Source: Candidatus Altimarinota bacterium
GTDB lineage: Bacteria > Patescibacteriota > Gracilibacteria > BD1-5 > UBA6164
Direction of reading: 5' to 3'
NCBI GenBank assembly: GCA_028697205.1
Contig: JAQVFO010000003.1
Coordinates: forward strand, 1-64,000
Length of the DNA stretch: 64,000 bases
The position numbers and the translations under genes were made by a program. The stretch's first letter is position 1. Each line of letters begins with the position of its first letter. This document shows, one piece after another, positions 56,297-64,000 of this stretch. The notes under the pieces are model-generated. The model had not been told where the DNA came from. It worked only from the letters and a program-made list of their open reading frames with translations, and did no database searches.

Positions 56297-57397
56297 TTAT
56301 CAAATTATACTTTTAAAAACAGATTTTTTTGACAAGATTTCATGTTTATAAAAAGATACAACAACCATTTCAAGTAAGCCAAAAATAAGTAAAAAATTAA
56401 TAATAACAAATAGGTATGTAAGATAAAAATAAGTAGTTTCAAGACTCTTTAAATCTTGAGATAATAAATTTGAATAATCTAGTTTTATTTTATTTATATA
56501 ATAATTGCTTGAACTATTCTCTAAAGTCTTTTTCTGATCATCTGTTAAAGTTTGAAAATCTTGATAATTTCTAACATCTTGTAATGATGATGAAAAATGA
56601 TCACCTAAAGATCAAAAAGGTAAAATAATTATAGTAACTATTACAATCATAGTTATAAATCTAAGCAAAGTAGTTAATGATTTAGTATGTTTATATGATT
56701 CTTTTAAATAAAAAGATATTTTTTCATCTGCATCATATTTTTTATTATCTGATAACATAACTACAGCAAAATATAGCCTATATCAAATATATAGAAATGC
56801 TAATAAACATATAGTAAATAACGTAAATGTTACAATAGTAAAAGGATTAAATCTACTTGAATTTATCATAGTTTGGACTCAATCACTTCATCAAAACATA
56901 AAAAATATAATTAAAAATAGTACCAAGAAAATAAGTACAGGAATAAGCATATATAACGCTACCATTGATATTACTCACATAAACTTTTTTATAAGTTTGA
57001 AATCAAAATAACTATTCTTCAAATATGACATTTTTTCTCAATCCAAATAAGTAAGGTTCAATTTTGTAAATAACACTTTTCTATAACTATAAGCAAATAA
57101 CATAGTTAATCATCAAAGTAAAGAAAATAACATAAATATAATAAATATTACTGGATGTTCTCCTAAAAATGATAACATTGATAATATATTTATTTGAAGT
57201 CAATCAAAATATACTTGTAATCAAAAAGAAAAATATAAAATTATCAAAACAATTATGAATGGTAATGCCATTAAAAATCAAAGTAAAATTTGAGCAATAG
57301 AAATAACTATCTTGCTTATATTCCAATGAATAAAATTTTTGTAAGGAATCAATACATCTTTTGAAATATTTTTTATTAATTTAATTGTAGATTTCAT
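56297..57397 (-). CDS. Polytopic membrane protein
   Basis: 366 residues with about six transmembrane helices in pairs (IVISIAQILLGFLMALPFIIV, and LAFLYIGYRLYFAVVMLSD). A cytoplasmic loop rich in charged residues (DNKKYDADEKISFYLKESYK) precedes the last helices. Its organisation recalls the DUF975-like or glycerophosphoryl-diesterase-membrane families, but the identity is not certain. First gene of a two-gene unit. Confidence 0.65.
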
Positions 57398-57548
57398 ATA
57401 GGTTATAATTATTAAATTTTTAGAGTTATAAAATTATAGATAGAAATTTTATTATAATTTTATTTTCAAATTTTAATTAAAAATACTTAATTTGCAATTC
57501 CAAAACAAAAAAATAAAATATATAAAATTAAATATACTTTTTTTGTAA

Positions 57549-57568
57549 ATTCCTATCTTCGCAGGAAT
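57549..57568 (+). repeat. Leader hairpin ATTCCT-N8-AGGAAT, copy 1
   Basis: Six-bp stem with an 8-nt loop, 20 nt before the sugar transferase start. A matching element lies at 63709. Confidence 0.5.
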
Positions 57569-57587
57569 AAGAATAATAAAAACATTT

Positions 57588-59054
57588 ATGAAAAAATATG
57601 AAATTACATTTTCAATTGTAAAAATCCCACTAGACTTTTTAATCGTGTTTTTGTCTTTCTTTATAGCTCGTGAACTCAGATTAATAACTGATTGAATTCC
57701 ATGAGTTGTTTTACCTATACAAACTATATGAGATGATAGTTTAGCTAAATTTGCGCTCTTTGGAAGTTTTTTATATATATTTATTCTTGCTAGTCATAAG
57801 CTTTATCAAATAAAAATCTCAAATTCAAAAATAAAAGAAATTTTAGAACTTGTTAGGTACTGAATTTATGCTTTTATATTTTTCTCTGTTTTTGCTTATC
57901 TTTGAAAATGATTCATATATGAAAAAAATGAGATTCCAAGACTTATAATCCTTTATTCCTTTATAATTGCTACTTTTTTTAATATTTTAACTAGGCTAGT
58001 TTTAAATAAAATACAAAACTATTTACTAGAAAATAAAATAATTCCTAAAACAAAAATTCTTCTAATAAGTAACAAAAGTGAAAATGAGCTTCAAGAAATT
58101 ATAAATGATATTAAAAATGCACATATCTACAAAATAATTTGATATATAAATAAAAAAAACATTAATATAGAAAATTTAAAGTACTTATGAAATTTAAATA
58201 AGTTAGAAGAGAAATTAAAAGATATTGATGAAATACTATTTATTGATAGTGATTTCAATAATAATGAGTTGTTTAAGATTTGGGAGCTATGTAAAATTTA
58301 TTGAATAAGATATAGGTATATAACAAACTTATTTGATATTACAAAGTTAAACACTGAACTAACTCTTATAAATAATATTCCAGTTATAGAAATAAAAAAT
58401 ACCTCTCTAGATAGTTGGTGAAGAGTTATAAAAAGGTCTTTTGACTTAATCTGAAGTTTTATATGAATAATTGTTTTATTACCTGTCTTTATAATTATCT
58501 GAATACTTATAAAAATAGAAGACCCAACTTGACCTGCAATTTATAAAAACAGAAGAATATGACAAAAATGAAAAGAATTTAATTTATATAAGTTTAGGTA
58601 TCTTAAATGGAAATATTGTGTAAAAGATTGTTATTGAGTTAATCCAAATGAAGATGAAGCATTGAAATATGAACAAGAACTTATAAAAGAAATGTCAGTA
58701 AGAAATTGACCTTTATACAAAATTAAAAATGATCCTAGAAAAACTAAGATATGAAATTTTATAGAAAAATATTCAATAGATGAACTTCCTCAACTTTTCA
58801 ATGTTTTTATATGAAATATGAGTTTAATATGACCAAGACCACACCAACCAAGAGAAGTTGAAAAATATGAAACTCATCATAAAAGAGTACTAACTATAAA
58901 ACCATGAATTAGTTGAATGGCTCAAGTAAATGGAAGAGAAACTAATTCTTTTGATGATGAAGTAAAGCTTGATACTTTTTACATAGAAAATTGGAGTTTA
59001 CTTCTTGATTTAAAAATTCTTTTCAAAACAATTGGTAGTGTAATAAAAAGATAA
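57588..59054 (+). CDS. Undecaprenyl-phosphate sugar phosphotransferase (WbaP/WcaJ-like)
   Basis: 488 residues. N-terminal membrane helices (1-130) and a CoA-binding-like region; helix before residue 305; then the bacterial sugar transferase domain (from about 310): YKNRRIGQKGKEFNLYKFR, IEKYSIDELPQLFNVFIGNM, SLIGPRPHQPREVEKYE and KPGISGMAQVNGRE, all signatures of this family. It moves a sugar-1-phosphate onto undecaprenyl phosphate, the first step of a surface polysaccharide. It is well separated from neighbours, with a hairpin in its leader. Confidence 0.93.
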
Positions 59055-59098
59055 TAGAATAAAAAAATACAAATATAATTTGTATTTTTTTATTCTAT
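59054..59098. terminator. Bidirectional terminator
   Basis: 20-bp perfect stem (59054-59073 with 59079-59098) and 5-nt loop between the convergent sugar transferase and tsaE genes. Confidence 0.88.
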
Positions 59099-59491
59099 AG
59101 TAATTTCCCTCTCATCTTCATTTTTAGTCTTTTTTAACTTTATACTTATATCTGGTTTATAATATTTTTCAATTACCTCAGGCCATTCAATAATTATAAT
59201 TCAATCATTATTATCAAGTATCTCTTCTCATCAAATAGCAAAAAATTCATCATAATTTTTAAGTCTATATAAATCAAAATGGTAAATATTATTATTTCTT
59301 ATTTTATATTTATTATAGTATGTATATGTTGGACTTGTAATATCTCATTTAAATCATAATAAATCATTTACTATATGTTTTGCTATAGTTGTTTTTCAAG
59401 CTCATAAATCTCCATATAAAAATATTATACTTGGAATTTCAATTGTAATATCTATTTTCTTTATGTCATCAATAAAATATTTTTTTACCAT
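59090..59491 (-). CDS. tsaE: tRNA threonylcarbamoyladenosine ATPase TsaE
   Basis: 133 residues. FLYGDLGAGKTTIAKHIV is the P-loop, DITSPTYTYYNKY and HFDLYRLKN are TsaE signatures, and WPEVIEKYYK-like EGPE follows. TsaE drives the TsaB-TsaD step in making t6A at tRNA position 37. Other tsa genes are not in the window. Confidence 0.94.
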
Positions 59492-59582
59492 TTCAAGTTA
59501 ATTAATGTCTAAAAATTTGATTTAATAAAAATTTTAGTATATAATATTTAAAAGTTAATTATTTCCTAATAAAAATAAAAAC

Positions 59583-59936
59583 ATGGAAACTTTAATAGAA
59601 ATAAATAAAAAAGATGTAGACTGAGTTATAGTATTTGAATTTAGCTGAGAATTAGATGAGACAAATGCTGATAAAACATTTTCATCTATTTATGACAATA
59701 TATGAAGTTTTGAATGAAAAAAAATAATTCTTAATTTTGCTTGATTAAAATATCTGAATTCTAAATCAATTGGTTATATAGCTGATATATTTTCAAATAT
59801 TGATGAAAATAATGGTAAAATGTATATTTGCGAATGCAAAGAATTAGTAAAAGATGTTTTAGAATTAGTTGGTATAACTACTATTGTTCCAACAGTTACT
59901 ACTGAGACTGAAGCACTTAAAGCAATTAATTCATAA
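59583..59936 (+). CDS. STAS-domain anti-sigma-factor-antagonist-like protein
   Basis: 117 residues. VDGVIVFEFSGELDETNADK at the start and NFAGLKYLNSKSIGYIADI give the SpoIIAA/RsbV fold, with the phosphorylatable serine in SKSIG. Such proteins switch anti-sigma factors or other partners in a phosphorylation-dependent way. No anti-sigma kinase or sigma gene is adjacent. Confidence 0.87.
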
Positions 59937-59949
59937 TAAACAAAAAATA

Positions 59950-59978
59950 AAAAAACGAAGGATAATCCTTCGTTTTTT
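59950..59978 (+). terminator. Rho-independent terminator
   Basis: AAAAAACGAAGGA with TCCTTCGTTTTTT around a TAA loop, 13 nt after the STAS gene. Confidence 0.92.
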
Positions 59979-59984
59979 TATTTC

Positions 59985-60326
59985 TTATAATAATTTTAGA
60001 TACCTACTTTTAAATCATTCTTCAATTTCTTTTAATGATTTTAATTTAGATTCAAAAACAGATAATAATTCTAAATCATCTGAAAATAAAACTCATAAAA
60101 ATATTAAAAAAGTATCATAAGATGTACCTGAATTTAATGATTCATATTGGTTAGCAAAATCTAATAATCTATTATTATCTAATCATAAAATAAAAGATTT
60201 AATATCAAAAACTTCATCTGGTGTGAAATCTATAAATCTTTTTTTTCTTAATAAATCTATAGAATTATTAAAAAGATAATCTCAATTTTCTATTCAATTT
60301 TCCTGTCATTCTAAATTTAAAGCCAT
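59985..60326 (-). CDS. Small acidic protein, unknown
   Basis: 113 residues, MALNLEGQENGIENGDYLFN at the start, acidic and Leu/Asp/Phe-rich, all helical (LLDFANQYESLNSGTSYDTF). No motif. It is followed at 60333 upstream by a similar-sized acidic helical protein; both sit on the same strand, 6 nt apart, and the pair might be partner proteins. Confidence 0.6.
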
Positions 60327-60332
60327 ATATAA

Positions 60333-60650
60333 TTAGTTACTTAATAATAAATCAACTTCTCATCAAATATTATCTTCATTACATCTTGATATAAAAATAA
60401 GTTTATTAGTTATTTTTATAGATATTTCTCTTTCATCTAGAAAAAGCCACTCAACAAACTCAAAAAAAACAAGACTCATATTTTCAAGAGTATTAAATTT
60501 ATCAGCAAAATTTACCAAAGCACTATCTGATAATCATTTAACATAATTTTTTAATTCTACCTTTTCAATATTAGATAAATTTATAAGTCATTTTATTCTT
60601 AATAAAGCCATCCAATCATCAGAATCCATAATTTTTAAAAACTCTCACAT
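60333..60650 (-). CDS. Small acidic protein, unknown
   Basis: 105 residues, MGEFLKIMDSDDWMALLRIK at the start; helical, acidic, ending EDNIGGEVDLLLSN. It starts 2 nt downstream of the glycosyltransferase stop at 60653 and ends 6 nt before the gene at 59985. No domain recognised. Confidence 0.6.
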
Positions 60651-60652
60651 AT

Positions 60653-61750
60653 TTACTTATTATAAACTAAATTTTTTAATTTTTTACTAAAATTATCTAA
60701 AGAAAAATCTTTAGCTCTTGATTCACAATCACTTCTCATTTCAAGACATTTTTTTGGAGTTAATAACTCTATAGCATTTATTATATCCTCAACTTTGGCA
60801 TCTTTATCAATCAAAATTCAAGTTTTTCAATCAATTATACTTTCTTTTAATCATCAATCATTTACTCAAATTACAGGCTTTCCTGCTGCCATACTTTCGA
60901 CTGGACTCATCCCAAAATCTTCATCAATTGGTATATAAATAGTTGCTATACTATTACCTATATAATCTGTAAAACCTATATTTCATGGAAGAGTTACAAA
61001 CTCTATATTTTCACAACCATATGCAAGTGTAAAAATCTTTTGTCTTTGTGGATCATTTTCTCCATAAATTACAATAAGTTTCTTTGATTTTAGTATCTTA
61101 AATGCTTTTACAATTTTGTCAACTCTTTTTGCATCACTTAATCTAGCAAAACTTAAATAATAATCTTTTTGTCATAAAAATTTAAATTTTTCTAAATCAA
61201 CTGGTGGATAAAGTACAGTAGCATCTATTCATAAAAAATTTTTTATTCTTCTTTTTGTATTTTCTGAATTTGTAAGAATTAAATCCATAGATTTAACATC
61301 TCTTTCATACATATTTCTAAAAACTTTACATGCAAGTTTAAATAATCATCTGAGAAAATAAGGAGTTTTTTGTAAATATAAACTATGTAAATCATATAAG
61401 TACCTTGGTGGAGTATGACAATAATAGATTTTTTTCTGAATTTTTGAACAATTTCTAACAGCACTTATACAGTCTCATGAAAAAATAATAGTTTCGTAAT
61501 CCCTTAAAAAACTAGTTTTGAATAAAAAAGCAAATTTTAATTTAATATGTCTAAATCATTTTTTAAATATTTCACTTGAAACTGTGATCATCTTTCATTT
61601 AAATCATTCTTTTCTTAGATCAAAACTTCATTTACTAAAAAATCCTGAAGCTATATCTGCTTCAAGAGATTTTCACATCATCATTATAAGCCTTTCTCAT
61701 CATCATTTATAGAGAAAAGTATCATGTAGAATTATTGTTTTATTTTGCAT
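60653..61750 (-). CDS. Family 1-like (GT4) glycosyltransferase
   Basis: 365 residues. The C-terminal GT-B domain shows YLSFARLSDAKRVDKIVKAF, FVTLPGNIGFTDYIGNSIATIYIP and DEDFGMSPVESMAAGKPVIG, the EX7E region of GT4 enzymes. The N-terminal half has KTIILHDTFLYKGGGERLI. It would transfer a sugar from a nucleotide donor onto a surface glycan. It overlaps the NUDIX gene upstream by 11 nt, and two small genes follow. Confidence 0.88.
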
Positions 61751-62204
61751 AATCTAAATTTAAATACATTTTAGTTGCATCAAGACATCAACTGAAAAAG
61801 TAATCTTCTAAAACTATTTCATTTAATTTTACCCATTTAAAAGCCTGATGTTCTTTTGATATTTTTATCTCTTCATTATGTTTCAGTTCTCATTCAAAAA
61901 ATAAATAAAATATATAATTATCTTCTTTTATTATTTTCCTTTCTAAAGCTGAAACCTTGTGTTTTCCAATTCAAACTACTTTATTTATTATATCTACTTC
62001 TTTAATTCATGTTTCTTCAAATATCTCTCTTTTAAGTATATCTATATTATTTACTTTAAACTCATCTTCATTAATTCTTCATCATGGAAAATCATACATT
62101 CAATGAAAACTTGAATCATCTGGTGCTTTTAAAATCAAGATTTCTCAATTTTTGTTTTTTAAAAAACATTTCAATGATACATTATAATTAGCTATTTTAC
62201 TCAT
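61740..62204 (-). CDS. NUDIX hydrolase
   Basis: 154 residues. The NUDIX box spans INEDEFKVNNIDILKREIFE plus ETGI, with the REIFEETGI core intact. FPGGRINED before it and ISKEHQAFKGV after it fit MutT/NUDIX proteins that clean up nucleoside diphosphate derivatives. Substrate not clear. It lies between the MutS-like and glycosyltransferase genes with short overlaps, so the three form one transcript. Confidence 0.88.
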
Positions 62205-62207
62205 AAT

Positions 62208-63593
62208 TTATACTTTTTCTTTTAATTCACTTAACTTATTTAGTGCTTCAATTGGTGTGAGCGAATTTATATCCAGATTTTTTAAATTTTCAAGTACTTC
62301 TCAATCTTTTTCTATATAAACTATTTCTACTTCTTTTTCTTTTTTATCAATTCCAAGTGATAATTGTTTTGTATGTGAATTATTATGACTTAATTCAAGT
62401 TTCTTAAGCATTACCCTTGCTTCATTTATTATACTTTTATTTATTCCTGCAAGTGATGCTACTTCTAGTCAATAGCTTTTCTTCATTCAACCTGGAACTA
62501 TTTTTCTAAGAAATACTATATTATCTTCATTTTCCCCTACTGCAACAGAAAAATTTTTAACTCAACCCAAAGTTTTTGATTCATCTACAAGTTCATGGTA
62601 ATGAGTTGCAAATAAAGTTTTTGCTTTTATCTTATCATGATTTTCTTTAAGAATTGCCCAAGCTAAACTCATCCCATCATAAGTAGAAGTTCATCTTCAA
62701 ATCTCATCAATTATAACAAAACTATTTTTTGTGGAATTATTCAATATATTTGCCATTTCTTGCATCTCAACCATAAAAGTTGATTGTCATAGATACAAGT
62801 TATCTGACGCTCAAACACGAGAAAATATCTTATCTGTTATAGGAATTATAGCTGATTTTGCTGGAATAAATGATCATATATGTGACATAAGTATAATAAG
62901 TGCATTTTGGCGAAGAAATGTAGACTTTCATCACATATTTGGCCCAGTAATTATATGCACATAGTCATTTGATGTTAATTCTAAATCATTTGAAATAAAG
63001 TCAGTCGTAATTTTTTCTATTATTGGATGTCTTCATCACTTGATTTGCAAATCATAATTCTGACTTATTTGTGGTTTTGTATAATTTCACATATAAGCAA
63101 CTCTTGATAGAGATGTTATAAAGTCTACTTTTGAAATTTTTTCACTTAATTCTTTAATATCTTTGAAACTATCAAGAATCTGCTCTCTAATTCTCAAAAA
63201 TTCTTTGTATTCTAAATCTGCTAATATTTGTTCTCACTCGATTATTTCTTTCTCAAATTGTTTTAATTCTTCAGTTATATATCTTGAAGCATTTACCAAA
63301 GTTTGTTTATATACAAAATCATCTGTAATTTTTCCTGTTTGATTTTTTGAAATTTCAATAAAATATCAAGTTATATTTGTATATTTGATTCTAAGTGTAG
63401 ATATTCAAGTTTCATTTATCAATCTTGCTTGATAATTAGCTAACCATTCACGAGAATTATTAATTTTATTTCTTATTTTATCTATCTCACTATTAAATCA
63501 ATCTTTGATAATATTTCATCAAGTTATAAGATTTTCTGGATCTTCTTTTATAGACTGGTCAATCAAACTTATAAGTTCTTTGATTTTTTGCAT
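62208..63593 (-). CDS. MutS-family protein lacking the N-terminal mismatch-binding domains
   Basis: 461 residues, about half the usual MutS. It starts [20 protein letters not shown], which already corresponds to the core/lever domain ([44 protein letters not shown]). The ATPase follows: [17 protein letters not shown] (Walker A, near 217), SVAS-like IFSRVGASDNLYLGQSTFMV, FVIIDEIGRGTSTYDG (Walker B) and ATHYHELVD. It lacks domain I with the Phe-x-Glu wedge and the connector. The region upstream is non-coding, so the missing part is not next door. It may act in recombination like MutS5-type proteins, or with another protein. Confidence 0.85.
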
Positions 63594-63708
63594 AATTTTT
63601 AAAACTAAAATTGAAAATATTGTTTTTAAGATTATAAATATAACAATAGAAAATACAAAATAAAAAATTTAAAAATTTTGTATTAGCATTATTAATATTC
63701 TTTTATAA

Positions 63709-63728
63709 ATTCCTGATTTTGTAGGAAT
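63709..63728 (+). repeat. Leader hairpin ATTCCT-N8-AGGAAT, copy 2
   Basis: Same stem as at 57549 (TAAATTCCT then AGGAAT), 44 nt before the start at 63772. Confidence 0.5.
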
Positions 63729-63771
63729 TATGAATTACAAAAAAACTAAGTACTAATCCCTGCTTTAATTT

Positions 63772-64000
63772 ATGATAAAAGTAAATAACAATGACTCAAT
63801 AATTGATGTAATACAAAAAATATGAGAGGAGCATAAAAACGAAGTAATTATTGAATTCCCTTTTTGACATCCTATATTACATAATTATTTATCTTTAAAA
63901 ATTATTAAAAACAAGGCTTGAACTAAGCCTTTGACAATAATTACAAAAGATATAACAGCTAGAAAAATCTGAAAAAAACTTTGAATAAATTTTTCAATAA
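63772..64000 (+). CDS. Unknown protein, partial (runs off the right edge)
   Basis: The first 76 codons are seen. MIKVNNNDSIIDVIQKIGEE is followed by NEVIIEFPFGHPILHNYLSL and a beta-rich KPLTIITKDITARKIGKK. No motif could be assigned from this fragment. It starts after the second leader hairpin and is divergent from the MutS-like gene. Confidence 0.65.

Overview
The window comes from a very AT-rich bacterium that reads UGA as glycine (genetic code 25). Conserved glycines fall on TGA codons again and again: the GGDGT motif of NAD kinase, the first glycine of the TVGYGD filter of a K+ channel, and glycines of DnaK, the KTGT box of a penicillin-binding protein and Walker A motifs. This code is known from Candidatus Absconditabacteria (SR1) and Gracilibacteria, reduced candidate-phyla bacteria thought to live as episymbionts or predators. 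Under the standard code almost every gene here is broken into fragments, so all coordinates below were read with only TAA and TAG as stops.

Layout. 1-5 kb: a truncated pilin, a secreted fusion of a peptidoglycan-recognition amidase with a SpoIID-like domain, a secreted helical protein, a possible U32-like protein and a small unknown gene behind metG. 6.6-13.2 kb: a GT2 glycosyltransferase, a 1205-residue surface-anchored protein with PKD-like repeats and a thermonuclease domain, a YgjV-like membrane protein and unknowns. 13.3-15 kb: a stand-alone reverse transcriptase of the Abi/DRT-like type, with a structured, GC-richer non-coding segment at its 3' end. 15-23.9 kb: dnaK behind a CIRCE-like element, a small DNA polymerase III delta'-like gene, a voltage-gated-type K+ channel, an M48 protease, cysS, a [2Fe-2S] ferredoxin-like protein and tRNA-Phe. 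23.9-32.4 kb: cell wall genes (a class B penicillin-binding protein and a MurL-like epimerase), rpsO and a RelA/SpoT enzyme.

32.4-40 kb is a coherent NAD salvage operon: nicotinamidase, an unknown gene, a nicotinate-phosphoribosyltransferase-family enzyme, NAD synthetase, NAD kinase, NadD-like adenylyltransferase, a NUDIX hydrolase and an NrtR-type NUDIX/winged-helix repressor. It starts from a good sigma70 promoter with a leader of about 265 nt, and an 18-nt element with a palindromic core occurs twice in it. No de novo NAD genes are seen in the window.

40-64 kb: a second pilin, a methyltransferase, argS, a DUF4143-type ATPase, a VirB6/TrbL-like membrane protein with an apparent frameshift at its start, gatB, a ribosome hibernation factor, a nucleoside phosphorylase-like protein, a HemW-like radical SAM protein, a solute-binding protein, a HIT protein, an M23 peptidase fused to a lysozyme-like domain, polytopic membrane proteins, a WbaP-like sugar transferase, tsaE, a STAS protein, a glycosyltransferase, a NUDIX protein and a MutS homologue without its N-terminal mismatch-binding half. 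Terminators are clear U-tailed hairpins, often shared by convergent genes. Many genes concern the cell surface, peptidoglycan cutting, DNA degradation and salvage of host-derived molecules, which fits an organism living on other bacteria; that lifestyle is inferred, not shown.
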